This document shows, piece after piece, positions 48,924 to 58,251 of a stretch of DNA of 64,000 bases. Position 1 is the first letter of the stretch; the number at the start of each line of letters is the position of its first letter. The notes under the pieces were generated by a model, which saw only the letters and a program-made list of their open reading frames with translations, did not search any database and was not told the DNA's origin. Made by a program: the position numbers and the translations under genes. Source of the stretch: Enterococcus sp. DIV0212c (GTDB lineage Bacteria > Bacillota > Bacilli > Lactobacillales > Enterococcaceae); NCBI RefSeq assembly GCF_017377505.1, contig NZ_JAFREN010000030.1:1-64000 (forward strand), written 5' to 3'.

Positions 48924-50024
48924 ATGAATCAAGAAAAAATGAATGATCTAAAAAAATGGATGGCCAGCGAAAATATCGATCTGACTTATATTAGCGATCC
49001 TGGACATATTGCTTATTTTTCCGGCTATAAAAGCGATCCTCATGAACGAGTGTTGGCTTTATTTATCTCATTAAATCAGGACCCTTTTTTATTTACTCCA
49101 GCTTTGGAAGTTGAAGATGCTGAAAAAAGTTCATGGGCCTACCCAGTTTACGGCTATCTTGATAGCGAAAATCCTTGGGAAAAAATTGCTCAATTAATCA
49201 AAAAAAATGGTAACCCAAGTAAAATTGCTACTGAAAAAGAAGCCTTGACTGTTGCCCGCTTTGATATGTTAAATAATTATTTCCCAACAACTGATTTTTC
49301 AGCTAGTGTTACTCCTGTTATTGAAAAATTACAACTATTAAAAACACCATCTGAAGTATCTAAGCTGATGGAAGCTGGCAATTGGGCCGATGTTGCTTTA
49401 GAGATTGGTTTTAAAGCTATTAAAGAAGGCGCTAAAGAGCAAGAAATTCTAGCTGAAATCGAATATCAACTAAAACGTCAAGGCATACGTTCAATGAGCT
49501 TTGATACCTTAGTCCTAACTGGAAAAAATGCTGCTAGTCCTCACGGAAATCCTGGAAATACAGCAGTTGCTAAACAAGATTTAGTGCTATTTGATTTAGG
49601 TGTTGTTTATAACGGGTACTGTAGTGATGTTACACGAACTGTTGCATTCAAAGAACCAACAGATTTCCAAAAAGAAATCTATTCTATCGTTTTAGAAGCA
49701 CAATTAAAAGCAATGGATGCAGTAAAACCTGGTGTTACTGCTGGAGAATTAGATGAAGTTGCTCGCGGCGTTATTAGCGACCATGGCTATGGTGAGTATT
49801 TCAATCACCGTCTTGGGCACGGTATCGGAACAACGGTTCATGAATATCCATCTTTGGTAACAGGAAATGATCTAGTTATTGAAGAAGGTATGTGTTTTTC
49901 AATTGAACCAGGAATTTATATTCCTGAAAAAGTTGGCGTACGTATCGAAGATTGTTTACATGTGACAAAAACAGGCTGTGAAGCTTTTACAAAAACACCA
50001 AAAGAATTAATCATTATCGACTGA
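48924..50024 (+). CDS. pepQ: Xaa-Pro dipeptidase
   Basis: A 366-residue M24 metallopeptidase that splits X-Pro dipeptides in the cytoplasm. Metal ligands are visible in LFDLGVVYNGYCSDVTRT (two Asp), HRLGHGIGTTVHEYP (His), MCFSIEPGIYI (Glu) and VRIEDCLHVT (Glu). I take the ATG at 48924, which has GAAGGA upstream, rather than the frame start at 48873. It is divergent from ccpA. Confidence 0.94.
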   Translation: MNQEKMNDLKKWMASENIDLTYISDPGHIAYFSGYKSDPHERVLALFISLNQDPFLFTPALEVEDAEKSSWAYPVYGYLDSENPWEKIAQLIKKNGNPSKIATEKEALTVARFDMLNNYFPTTDFSASVTPVIEKLQLLKTPSEVSKLMEAGNWADVALEIGFKAIKEGAKEQEILAEIEYQLKRQGIRSMSFDTLVLTGKNAASPHGNPGNTAVAKQDLVLFDLGVVYNGYCSDVTRTVAFKEPTDFQKEIYSIVLEAQLKAMDAVKPGVTAGELDEVARGVISDHGYGEYFNHRLGHGIGTTVHEYPSLVTGNDLVIEEGMCFSIEPGIYIPEKVGVRIEDCLHVTKTGCEAFTKTPKELIIID

Positions 50025-50031
50025 TTACTAT

Positions 50032-50080
50032 AAAAAAACAAAGCCCGCATTCTTTTTTAGAATGTTGGCTTTGTTTTTTT
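50032..50080. terminator. Bidirectional terminator between pepQ and the YtxH gene
   Basis: A stem AAAAAACAAAGCC / GGCTTTGTTTTTT extended by CATTCT/AGAATG inside, with T runs on both strands. Confidence 0.9.
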
Positions 50081-50083
50081 ACT

Positions 50084-50674
50084 CTATTTACCTTTAACAT
50101 CTTCAACTGTTTCTTTAACAGCTTTCTTTGTATCATGCTTTGCTTCTTCTGCTTTTTCAGGTACATCTTTCGTTGCTTCTTTTGCTTCAGCAACACCTTC
50201 TGAAACTGTTTCTTTTGCTTTTTTTGCAGATTCTTTAACATCTATAAAGATATCATCAGATGCGTCTTCAGCAATATCGCCTAATTCATCTACTTGATCA
50301 TTTACGTCTTGTGCAGTCTTTTTAAAACGATCAGATAAATCTCCCGTTTGTTTTTTAAATGATTCTAATACTGTATCAGATACGCCTTGAGCCTTATCTA
50401 AAGAATCTTTCGTTTTATCTTTTACATTACCAGCTAAATCACCAGCCTGCTCGCCTAGTACATTCGCTTTATCTTTAGCGATTGATGATAACTCAGAACC
50501 CTTTTGTACTGCGTAATCTGTGTAATCTGTTGCTTTATCTTTAAAATCGTCTGCTTGATTTGCTAAATCTTCGCGTAATTCTTTACCCGATTTTGGTGCT
50601 AATAAAAGCGCCGCTACCGCTGCTGCCGTTCCACCAATGATTGCTCCTAAGAAAAATCCACCTTTTTTCGCCAT
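50084..50674 (-). CDS. YtxH-domain general stress protein
   Basis: A 196-residue protein. A short glycine-rich membrane helix (FFLGAIIGGTAAAVAALLLA) is followed by PKSGKELREDL, the YtxH signature, and then a long, charged, Lys/Asp/Ala-rich helical region with low complexity, likely coiled or extended. It follows the DUF948 gene by 23 bp, a common pairing in enterococci and other Firmicutes. It is probably stress-induced and associated with the membrane; no enzymatic role. Confidence 0.85.
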   Translation of the reverse strand: MAKKGGFFLGAIIGGTAAAVAALLLAPKSGKELREDLANQADDFKDKATDYTDYAVQKGSELSSIAKDKANVLGEQAGDLAGNVKDKTKDSLDKAQGVSDTVLESFKKQTGDLSDRFKKTAQDVNDQVDELGDIAEDASDDIFIDVKESAKKAKETVSEGVAEAKEATKDVPEKAEEAKHDTKKAVKETVEDVKGK

Positions 50675-50697
50675 GTTTATTCCTCCATTATCTATTT

Positions 50698-51138
50698 TTA
50701 TTTGATTGTTTCGCTTGTTGATGATTTTTTAGGTCGAAATGCTCTAAACGCTGCTCCGCCGACCTTACTTACAACACCAGCTTTTGCTGTCGTTTTTCCT
50801 ACAGCCCCAACTTTTCCAAGTAAGTTTCTGCTAGAATAATTTAACTCAGAAACACTTTCACTTAATTCTGCTACAGCTTCAAATAAAGGATCGATCGTCG
50901 CTACCTTCTTATTAACGTCATCTAACAATTCGTTACTTTTTACTAAAAGTCCCTCTACTTGTCTAGATAATATATCTACATCTTTCGTTACGACCTCAAT
51001 CGTTTTATTTGCTTCATCAACCGTGGTAGTCACTTTATCTACCGTTTTGCTTATTTTCATCAATACTAAAACAATAAATACTACTAATACAGCAAACGCC
51101 ACTGCAGCAATAATCGCTGCAACCTCTCCACCTGTCAT
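50698..51138 (-). CDS. DUF948 membrane protein
   Basis: A 146-residue protein with one N-terminal membrane helix (IIAAVAFAVLVVFIVLVLMK), followed by a coiled-coil region of heptad-like repeats (VDKVTTTVDEANKTIEVVTK) and a basic tail. It fits the DUF948 family, which often pairs with YtxH. The function is unknown but the pairing suggests a role in the envelope stress response. AAGGAG-like purines lie upstream of the ATG. Confidence 0.85.
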   Translation of the reverse strand: MTGGEVAAIIAAVAFAVLVVFIVLVLMKISKTVDKVTTTVDEANKTIEVVTKDVDILSRQVEGLLVKSNELLDDVNKKVATIDPLFEAVAELSESVSELNYSSRNLLGKVGAVGKTTAKAGVVSKVGGAAFRAFRPKKSSTSETIK

Positions 51139-51271
51139 CTTCTTGCTCCTTCCATCAATTATTCCATGCTCTTAGAATAACACCAACTGGTATTTTTCAC
51201 AAATCATTCAATTAACTTTGTTATCTTAATTATAACAATTTATAAGCAACGCCACTAGTTTTTATAAAAAA

Positions 51272-51298
51272 AAGACAGAACAAATTTTGCTCTGTCTT
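51272..51298 (-). terminator. Terminator of galU
   Basis: A stem AAGACAGA..CAAA / TTTG..TCTGTCTT followed by T's on the minus strand, just past galU. Confidence 0.85.
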
Positions 51299-51323
51299 CA
51301 AATGAAAAAATCTTATAGAATTT

Positions 51324-52226
51324 CTAGTCTATTTCCTTTTTAGGAGCGTCTTCTTTAGCAAGCTCCGCACCTAATTCAATGATATACTCACGTAAGTTAT
51401 CCTTCACTTCTGGATGAACCAAGCCATATTCAATGCTTGTTTTCATAAAGCCAAATTTATCACCTACATCATAACGTTTACCAGTGAATTCTCTAGCAAA
51501 CACGCGTTGTGTTTTGTTCAACGTATCAATAGCATCTGTTAACTGGATTTCACCGCCAGCTCCTGGTTCTTGTGATTCCAATACGTGGAAAATTTCCGGT
51601 GTCAACAAATAACGGCCGATAATGGCTAAATCACTTGGTGCTTCTTCCGGTGTTGGTTTTTCAACAAAATTATTCACGTTATATAGTCCTTTAGAAACTT
51701 CAACTTCAGGATTAATGATCCCGTATTTTGATGTTTCTTCATGAGGAACTTTCATAACAGCAATCGTTGATGCATGTGTTTCATCATAATCATTCATCAA
51801 TTGTTTTGACAAAGGTACTTCGTCTTCCATGATATCATCGCCAAGCATTACAACGAATGGTTCGTTTCCAACAAATGCTTTTGCTTGTAAAACTGCATGG
51901 CCTAATCCTTTAGGGTGAGACTGACGAATAAAGTGAAGATTAACATCTGTTGTTTCTTCTACTAATTTTAATAAATCCGTTTTATTTTTCTCACGTAGAT
52001 TACTTTCTAATTCAAAGTTTGCATCAAAATGATCTTCGATTGGTCGCTTTGCTTTACCTGTCACGATCAAAATATCTTCGATTCCTGAAGCTAGAGCTTC
52101 TTCAACAATAAATTGAATCGTTGGTTTATCTACGATCGGCAACATTTCTTTTGCCATTGCTTTTGTTGCTGGTAAAAATCTTGTCCCCAGTCCAGCTGCT
52201 GGAATAACCGCTTTTTTTACTTTCAT
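51324..52226 (-). CDS. galU: UTP-glucose-1-phosphate uridylyltransferase
   Basis: A 300-residue nucleotidyltransferase making UDP-glucose for glycolipids, teichoic acid decoration and capsule. The nucleotide-binding start is [20 protein letters not shown], followed by [19 protein letters not shown] and [23 protein letters not shown] lies near the sugar site. It follows gpsA by 20 bp and ends the hprK-lgt-gpsA-galU block. Confidence 0.95.
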   Translation of the reverse strand: MKVKKAVIPAAGLGTRFLPATKAMAKEMLPIVDKPTIQFIVEEALASGIEDILIVTGKAKRPIEDHFDANFELESNLREKNKTDLLKLVEETTDVNLHFIRQSHPKGLGHAVLQAKAFVGNEPFVVMLGDDIMEDEVPLSKQLMNDYDETHASTIAVMKVPHEETSKYGIINPEVEVSKGLYNVNNFVEKPTPEEAPSDLAIIGRYLLTPEIFHVLESQEPGAGGEIQLTDAIDTLNKTQRVFAREFTGKRYDVGDKFGFMKTSIEYGLVHPEVKDNLREYIIELGAELAKEDAPKKEID

Positions 52227-52246
52227 GCCATTAGGCCTCCTAAAAA

Positions 52247-53263
52247 TTATATAGAAAATTCATTTTCTGTTTTACCATCGCGTAACATAATTTCTTTTGC
52301 TGCTTGTTTTACATCTTGACCTTCATACAAAACCTTATAAATTGCTTCAGTGATCGGCATATCAACATTCAACTGCTGTGAAAGCTCATAGGCAGCTTTT
52401 GTCGTAGAGACGCCTTCAACGATCATTCCCATATTTTCAAGAACCTCATCTAGACTATGCCCCTTGCCCAAGAGATTTCCAGCACGCCAATTACGCGAGT
52501 GAACACTGGTACAAGTAACGATCAAGTCCCCGACTCCGCTCAATCCAATAAAAGTTAAAGGATTCGCTCCCATCGCCACACCTAGTCGGCTGATTTCCGC
52601 TAAACCACGTGTCATGATTGCGGCTTTCGCATCATCACCAAAACCCAAGCCATGGATTGCACCAGCACCTAAAGCAATAATATTTTTCAACGCAGCTCCT
52701 GTCTCAACTCCGATTACATCATCATTTGTATAAATTCTAAAGTAATCATTCATAAATAAGGATTGAACATATGTCGCCTCTGTTAAATTTTCACTTGCAG
52801 CAGTGATCGTTGTAATATCATGAACAGCAACTTCTTCTGCATGGCTTGGTCCAGATAAAACAACGACACCCCGCCTTTTTTCTGATGGAATCTCTTCCAT
52901 CAAAACTTCAGATATTCGTTTATGACTTCCTTGTTCTAAACCTTTACTAGCGTGTATAATCAATGGTTGATTTTTGCATTTTGCTGTAAATTCTTGAGCA
53001 ACTGTTCGAATTGCCTTTGTTGGAACTACAAACAAAACTGCATCTGCATCTGCAATACATTCTTCTAATGACATCTTCCCTTGAATTGACTCTGGGATAA
53101 CTAGGTCTGGAAGATAGTGATGATTCGTATGGTAGGTATTGATTTCATCAATCTGCGCCTTATTATGTCCCCAAATGCGAACCTCATGACCATTTTCTGC
53201 TAAAACTTGGGCCAATGCGGTTCCCCATGAACCAGGACCTAAAACAGCAACTTTTTGTTTCAT
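52247..53263 (-). CDS. gpsA: Glycerol-3-phosphate dehydrogenase (NAD(P)+)
   Basis: A 338-residue enzyme that supplies sn-glycerol-3-phosphate for phospholipids. The cofactor-binding start is [31 protein letters not shown] and the catalytic [17 protein letters not shown] follow. The ATG at 53263 has AAAGGAG upstream; the 13 earlier codons of the frame are excluded. A palindromic repeat lies between it and lgt. Confidence 0.95.
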   Translation of the reverse strand: MKQKVAVLGPGSWGTALAQVLAENGHEVRIWGHNKAQIDEINTYHTNHHYLPDLVIPESIQGKMSLEECIADADAVLFVVPTKAIRTVAQEFTAKCKNQPLIIHASKGLEQGSHKRISEVLMEEIPSEKRRGVVVLSGPSHAEEVAVHDITTITAASENLTEATYVQSLFMNDYFRIYTNDDVIGVETGAALKNIIALGAGAIHGLGFGDDAKAAIMTRGLAEISRLGVAMGANPLTFIGLSGVGDLIVTCTSVHSRNWRAGNLLGKGHSLDEVLENMGMIVEGVSTTKAAYELSQQLNVDMPITEAIYKVLYEGQDVKQAAKEIMLRDGKTENEFSI

Positions 53264-53284
53264 TGGTGAAAATCTCCTTTCAAA

Positions 53285-53410
53285 ATAAGAAAAGCTGAAC
53301 AAACTCGCCAGCTCTTCTTTCCGAAGAGCTAGTTTGATAAGCTAGATCATAGAAAAGTTGAACGAATCGTTTAGCTCTTTTTTCCGAAGAGCTGATTCAG
53401 TGAAGTTAGA
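53285..53410. repeat. EFAR-like elements in the lgt-gpsA gap
   Basis: Two short related units, AAAAGCTGAAC..CTTCTTTCCGAAGAGCTAG and AAAAGTTGAACG..CTTTTTTCCGAAGAGCTGA, each ending AAGCTAGATCA or AAGTTAGATCA. They look like reduced copies of the longer elements nearby, lacking the inner stem. They lie between co-oriented genes; the remaining bases to 53540 have no visible gene. Confidence 0.7.
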
Positions 53411-53540
53411 TCAAAATACTTCTATTATCTCTATCTACCATTCAACTTCTTATTTCTATAAATAAACACATTAGTCTACTAACTTTATAACTTTCATACC
53501 CACCTAACATTTTACCATAGCTTAGCTATAATAGGCAGAC

Positions 53541-54371
53541 TTAAAGAGCCTTTTTTACTGTTCCTTTTTCGCGGTCATAAAATTTTACTGATCCTTTTTT
53601 ACGACGAATGATCACGAGCGCGATTGCACCGAAAAATAACACTAGAGAAACAAGTTGGGAAACTCGAATACTTCCAAATGCATATAGACTATCCGTCCGC
53701 ATCCCTTCGATGAAGAAACGTCCAAAAGAATACCAGATGACATAACCTAAAACAACTTCTCCTTCTTTTAAGAAGTTTTTCTTTTTTCTTAACAGGATCA
53801 ATACAATAAAACCTAAGACATTCCAGATAGATTCATATAAAAAGGTTGGCTGATGATACGTTCCATCAATATTCATATTATCAATAATAAATTTAGGCAA
53901 ATGCAAACCTTCTAAAAATGATCGCGTTGTAGCTGGACCATAGGCTTCATGGTTCATAAAATTACCCCAACGTCCAATTGCTTGTGCCAAAATAACACTT
54001 GGTGCGGCAATATCTAAAAAGGTCCAGGTTGAAATAAAACGATGCCTTGTAAAGAAATATAAGGCAAGACCTCCGCCGATCAACCCACCATAGATTGCTA
54101 AGCCGCCATTTCTGGTCAAGATAATTTCAATTGGGTTATCAACATAATCCTGCCATTGAAAAATAACATAATACAAGCGGGCGCCAATAATGGCACTAGG
54201 CAACCCCCACAACATAAAGTCAATCACGTCATCTTCTTTTAACCCGACACGGGCTGCTTCTCTACTACTTAGCCAAACAGCTAGTACGATTCCTGAAACA
54301 ATAATAATTGCATACCAGTAAACAGCTATCCCAAAAAGATTAAGCGCTACTGGATTTACTTGTCCTAACAT
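53541..54371 (-). CDS. lgt: Prolipoprotein diacylglyceryl transferase
   Basis: A 276-residue membrane enzyme with seven or so helices that attaches diacylglycerol to lipobox cysteines. Typical segments are GGLAIYGGLIGGGLALYFF, the Lgt signature around AQAIGRWGNFMNHEAYG, and YESIWNVLGF. Its substrates would include the lipoprotein at 10 kb. It lies between hprK and gpsA, as in E. faecalis. Confidence 0.95.
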   Translation of the reverse strand: MLGQVNPVALNLFGIAVYWYAIIIVSGIVLAVWLSSREAARVGLKEDDVIDFMLWGLPSAIIGARLYYVIFQWQDYVDNPIEIILTRNGGLAIYGGLIGGGLALYFFTRHRFISTWTFLDIAAPSVILAQAIGRWGNFMNHEAYGPATTRSFLEGLHLPKFIIDNMNIDGTYHQPTFLYESIWNVLGFIVLILLRKKKNFLKEGEVVLGYVIWYSFGRFFIEGMRTDSLYAFGSIRVSQLVSLVLFFGAIALVIIRRKKGSVKFYDREKGTVKKAL

Positions 54372-54388
54372 TGGCTTCCTCCTAATTT

Positions 54389-54627
54389 AAAAGCTGAACA
54401 GGCTCGTTCAGTTCCGACTGAAAAATAGGAAATTATGATTGAGACGCTTTATGTCTCACTCTTATTTTATCTTTTTTCCGAGGAACTAGCCTGTGAAGCT
54501 AGATAATATTACAAACAGAATGAGCTCGCTCAGCTCTGACTGAAAAATAGGAAATTATAACTGAGGTGATCTTTACCTCATTCATAATTTATCTTTTTTC
54601 CAAAGTGCTAGCCCGCGTAGCTAGATA
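54389..54627. repeat. Two tandem EFAR-like elements between hprK and lgt
   Basis: Two copies (about 54389-54505 and 54509-54627) of the longer element: CTGAACAGGCTCGTTCAG, CGACTGAAAAATAGGAAAT, an inner stem such as TGAGACG..GTCTCAC, TTTTATCTTTTTTCCGAGG and CTAGCCTGTGAAGCTAGATA. The right copy includes the hprK stop codon at 54621-54623. The inner stems differ between copies but keep their pairing, pointing to selection or origin as a hairpin. Confidence 0.85.
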
Positions 54628-55568
54628 TTCCCTGAATTTTCCTCAATCAAACGAGTCAAACGGTCTTCAAATGCTTTTGTTGCATCATAACCCATCGTTT
54701 TTGCCCGGAAATTCATTGCAGCAACTTCAATAATGATTGCCACGTTCCGCCCCGTTTTAACAGGAATCCGAATCTGAGGAACATCCACACTCGCAATTTC
54801 AACCATTGCATCATCTGATCCTAAACGGTCATATTTCTTGTCTTTTTCCCATGCTTCTAAATAAACAACAAGTTGGACTTGCATAAAGCCACGAACCGCA
54901 CTTGCACCAAATAAATTCATTACGTCGATAATCCCAATACCACGAATTTCGATCAGATGCTGTAAAATTTTAGGTGGTTCACCAACAACTGTCAATTCAT
55001 CTTGCTGATAAACATCCACTCGGTCATCTGCAATTAATCGATGGCCACGTTTGATCAACTCTAACGCAGTCTCACTTTTACCAATGCCGCTATCACCTTG
55101 AATCAAGACACCCAGTCCATAAACGTCAACTAAAACACCATGTACGCTAGTTCTTGTTGCTAAACGACTGTCTAGGTAGCTGGATAACTCTCCTAATAAT
55201 CTAGATGTAGAAATCGGCGAGCGTAAAACGGCTAAGCCTTTTTCTTTCGCTGCTTGTACCATTTCTTCAGGTGCTTCTAATCCTCTAGAGATAATAAAAG
55301 CCGGCGTATCCTTCTCACATAAACGACGCATCACCATCAAACGTTCTTCAGGTATCATTCGTTCAGAAAATGTAATCTCCTTACTACCGAATAACTGCAA
55401 GCGATTATGAGGATAATAATTAAAATACCCAGTCAATTCCAGTCCAGGACGGGAAATATCTCCTGTTGTGATTTCTCTATTTAAACTTTCTTCATCGCCA
55501 TAAACGACTTCTAAAGAAAGCTTCTCTACCAGTTGATGAATTTTTACAACTTCTTCCATCTTTATCAT
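54621..55568 (-). CDS. hprK: HPr kinase/phosphorylase
   Basis: A 315-residue regulator that phosphorylates and dephosphorylates HPr at Ser46, setting catabolite repression with CcpA. It has an N-terminal domain, the Walker A motif [14 protein letters not shown], and the HprK signature segment near [19 protein letters not shown]. Two ATGs three codons apart are possible starts; the first follows AAAGGA closely. The stop lies inside a palindromic repeat. Confidence 0.95.
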   Translation of the reverse strand: MIKMEEVVKIHQLVEKLSLEVVYGDEESLNREITTGDISRPGLELTGYFNYYPHNRLQLFGSKEITFSERMIPEERLMVMRRLCEKDTPAFIISRGLEAPEEMVQAAKEKGLAVLRSPISTSRLLGELSSYLDSRLATRTSVHGVLVDVYGLGVLIQGDSGIGKSETALELIKRGHRLIADDRVDVYQQDELTVVGEPPKILQHLIEIRGIGIIDVMNLFGASAVRGFMQVQLVVYLEAWEKDKKYDRLGSDDAMVEIASVDVPQIRIPVKTGRNVAIIIEVAAMNFRAKTMGYDATKAFEDRLTRLIEENSGNI

Positions 55569-55817
55569 TCATTCCTTTCCAGTTCTCTACTCGTTCCATT
55601 TTATCATTTCAGGTGGGAAGTTTCTAGCTATTAGGAAGATGTCAGGGGTTTATTTAATTTTCTTTATATCTTATTATTTATTTTGACTAAAGAAACATTA
55701 TAAAGATGCAACTTTGTTAAAGTCTAAATGTAATTACCTGTTCTTTCAATTTTTCGATAGTACTATGCTTCACTCAATGATTCTATGTTACTTTTCTCCT
55801 TTAAAAAAATAAAAAAA

Positions 55818-55848
55818 GGTGACTGATGTACCACTCTCATCAGTCACC
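55818..55848 (-). terminator. Terminator of the toxin-like gene pair
   Basis: A perfect 11-bp stem GGTGACTGATG / CATCAGTCACC with a 9-base loop, followed by TTTTTTTATTTT on the minus strand. The rest of 55569-55898 is AT-rich and gene-free. Confidence 0.9.
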
Positions 55849-55898
55849 TAGCCTAAAATAGGCCAATTATTCTACTATAACGTTTCAACACTTATGAC

Positions 55899-56873
55899 TT
55901 ATTTTCGAACTAGTTCTAACTTTTGTTCGTTGACAATTACAGAATTCTCCTCTCCATTTGTTACATCATGCGTCCGAATATAAAAATCAGTACCGTACAC
56001 CGCTTCAATATGACCGAATCCTCCATCATATAGAAGAGCATCACTAATGTTATAAACTGCTTCAAAATTGTCTGCGAAACCACTTGGTACAAGGTCAGGA
56101 AACTCATCTACTGCATATCTGTACCTATAGTACGTGTTTAATAAATTACCATACCAGATTCTGTTTGGTTCTTCAGCAAAATAGACCTTCGCCTTAATTT
56201 TAGAAGTTAATTTGATAGCCGCTGTTGTTGACATTCTACTCACTACGAGTTCTAATCTATATTTTTTATGTGCTGGTACTCTTGTTTCTTGAGGTGGCAT
56301 TGTAAAAGTCTCCCTGTGAGACTTTGTACTAGAATCCTCTTTGTTAAAATCAGCTTGAAAACGGATCGTTGAGGAAGCATTCACCATAAGATCAAAACTG
56401 ATACTGGATTCTGCTCCTAGCGAATAATTTTGCGTGATGGTCGATGTCTCTGACTCTTCAATGACCTCATCACGAGATAATGAGGTAAATACTTGTTCTT
56501 CATCAGTATCGTTTATAAAAGTATCCACATCAATATATTTGGGCTGGAGATTATTGTGTACGATATCGTATACTCTTACATGATTGTCATAGGCTTCAAA
56601 ATCACCTGGATCTCTGAATGCAGGCTTTGAACCAGGAGGTAAGAAACCACGCTCTCGCTCATAAATACCAACGTAATGTCCTATCATCTTTAACTGATAC
56701 TTTGGTTGCTCCAGACCTGGTAATCTTGTACCATTATCTTGTTTGTCCAACAAATTATTCTGAACTGGTGTACTATTTTGTTTTTCAACTTCTGCTTCAG
56801 CAATACTTGCAATTGCTCCTACAGACGATAAACACATAATTGAAGCTATCATATAATAAAATATTTTTTTCAT
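55899..56873 (-). CDS. Secreted ETX/MTX2-like (aerolysin-type) pore-forming toxin candidate, second of pair
   Basis: A 324-residue protein with a Sec signal peptide (MKKIFYYMIASIMCLSSVG, cleavage near AEA). About residues 113-235 fit the ETX/MTX2 beta-pore-forming layout: KYIDVDTFINDTDEEQVFTS, then a Ser/Thr-rich EESETSTITQNYSLG, an alternating polar/apolar hairpin candidate (SSISFDLMVNASSTIRFQAD), and RVPAHKKYRLELV. Near the end GFGHIEAVYGTDFYIR resembles the closing strands of the fold. The N-terminal third (about 40-110) is tyrosine-rich, a candidate receptor-binding part. It follows its paralogue by 48 bp. The toxin role is inferred from pattern, without a search. Confidence 0.7.
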   Translation of the reverse strand: MKKIFYYMIASIMCLSSVGAIASIAEAEVEKQNSTPVQNNLLDKQDNGTRLPGLEQPKYQLKMIGHYVGIYERERGFLPPGSKPAFRDPGDFEAYDNHVRVYDIVHNNLQPKYIDVDTFINDTDEEQVFTSLSRDEVIEESETSTITQNYSLGAESSISFDLMVNASSTIRFQADFNKEDSSTKSHRETFTMPPQETRVPAHKKYRLELVVSRMSTTAAIKLTSKIKAKVYFAEEPNRIWYGNLLNTYYRYRYAVDEFPDLVPSGFADNFEAVYNISDALLYDGGFGHIEAVYGTDFYIRTHDVTNGEENSVIVNEQKLELVRK

Positions 56874-56921
56874 TTTTATCCCTCCTATGCTATTTTTATA
56901 AACGACTCTCCATCTTTTACC

Positions 56922-57890
56922 TTATTGCCTAATTAGTTCTATTTTTTTTTCGCTGACAACTACTGCTTTATCTTCACCGTCAGTTATGTCTAATATATGC
57001 GCACGAAAATCAGAACCATATTCGGCCTTTACATGACCACGTCCTCCATCGTATAAAACAGGCATATCTTGATTACTCGCATCTGCTTGTACTTCCCAAT
57101 TTTGTAAAAGATTCGGCAAACTAGAATCATTTTTTTGCGCTTGACGATAATGATTTATTAGTGGATTTACTTTTTCAAAATCTCGAGTTCCGTTTGCTCT
57201 TAATGCTTTATAAACATCCGCATTTATTTTAGAGGTAAGCTTGATATCTGCTGTTGTCGCTGTTTTTGCCATTATTAGTTGCAGTTTATATTTTTTATGT
57301 GCTGGAACTCTAACCTTTTGAGAGTTCAAAGTAAGTGTCTCAGAATGTCTCTTCGTATTAGAATCAGCTTTGTTAAAATCTACTTGAAATTTAATGGCTC
57401 CACTAGCTTTTACTATAAGTTCAAAACTAAGTCTTGATTCTATTCCCAAAGCATAATGTTGCGTAATCGTCGATGTTTCAGATTCTTCAAACGTCTCTGA
57501 GTGCGCAATTGAACTATACACTTGTTCTACATCAGTTTCATTCGAAAAAGTATCCACATCAATATACTTAAGCTCATAGTTATCATGTGAAATATTCTCT
57601 ACTCTTATATGGCGATCAAAAGCTTTAAATTTTTCTACTGCACCTATAGGGACTGTATCCTTATCCATTTCACCATTTTTTATTTGATATTGACCATAGC
57701 AAAAACCAATGTACAATAATTCGTTCATTGCTTCTGCATCTCCTTCTGGTGTTTCCTGGTTCAGCAAAGGACTATTTTGTACTGGAGTAATATTTTCTTT
57801 TTCACCTACGGCTTCGGCAGCACTTGCAATTGACCCTACAGACGACAAACACATAACGGTTGCTAAAAAACAGCATAATTCTTTTTTCAT
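56922..57890 (-). CDS. Secreted ETX/MTX2-like (aerolysin-type) pore-forming toxin candidate, first of pair
   Basis: A 322-residue paralogue of the next gene. The signal peptide is MKKELCCFLATVMCLSSVGS with cleavage near ASAAEA. The beta-rich core runs about 105-230: KYIDVDTFSNETDVEQVYSS, EESETSTITQHYALG, the alternating segment SRLSFELIVKASGAIKFQVD (153-171 or so), RVPAHKKYKLQLI; the end has GRGHVKAEYGSDFRAH. The core and both ends are well conserved between the pair, while the N-terminal region (about 40-95) and about 230-275 differ most. That pattern fits different receptors or a two-component toxin, but is also consistent with simple divergence. AGGAGGG precedes the ATG. Confidence 0.7.
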   Translation of the reverse strand: MKKELCCFLATVMCLSSVGSIASAAEAVGEKENITPVQNSPLLNQETPEGDAEAMNELLYIGFCYGQYQIKNGEMDKDTVPIGAVEKFKAFDRHIRVENISHDNYELKYIDVDTFSNETDVEQVYSSIAHSETFEESETSTITQHYALGIESRLSFELIVKASGAIKFQVDFNKADSNTKRHSETLTLNSQKVRVPAHKKYKLQLIMAKTATTADIKLTSKINADVYKALRANGTRDFEKVNPLINHYRQAQKNDSSLPNLLQNWEVQADASNQDMPVLYDGGRGHVKAEYGSDFRAHILDITDGEDKAVVVSEKKIELIRQ

Positions 57891-57969
57891 TTTTTAACCC
57901 TCCTATCTTATTTTTATAAAAAATAGTTCATTTCGATAATCATCAGCCCTCGCTTTCTTTTAGAACTAT

Positions 57970-57988
57970 TCACTAACTCTATTAGTGA
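57970..57988. promoter_or_regulatory. Perfect dyad upstream of the toxin-like pair
   Basis: TCACTAA-CTCTA-TTAGTGA is a perfect 7-5-7 inverted repeat, 80 bases before the first toxin start. It could be an operator or an RNA stem in the leader. The surrounding 57891-58251 is very AT-rich with no gene. Confidence 0.5.
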
Positions 57989-58174
57989 TTCCATCTATCT
58001 AAAAATATATATTTCTACTAGTATTTTCGCATTCAATAAAACATTTGTTTATTCATTAACATATTAATACATTAATAAACATAAGAACATACACTATATG
58101 TTATGTCAGAATTACTTATTGTCGTCAAATTATATAGTGTTACTACATTGACTAGAGTCAACCATGCTTACTTA

Positions 58175-58202
58175 TTGACTATCTCTATTTAATTCGTATA
58201 CT
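58175..58202 (+). promoter_or_regulatory. Promoter of the UvrC-like gene
   Basis: TTGACT and TATACT separated by 16 bases, about 50 bases before the start codon. Confidence 0.65.
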
Positions 58203-58251
58203 TAGTTTGTACTATTTCCAGTGATAAAAACATGTATTGGATGTGTTTTTC

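Noticed and set aside
55899..57890. Assignment of the toxin-like pair to the Epx haemolysin-type family
   Set aside because: The layout, with a central Ser/Thr-rich alternating segment, a VPAHKKY strand and a GxGHxxAxYGxDF end, fits ETX/MTX2 rather than the haemolysin/delta-toxin fold.
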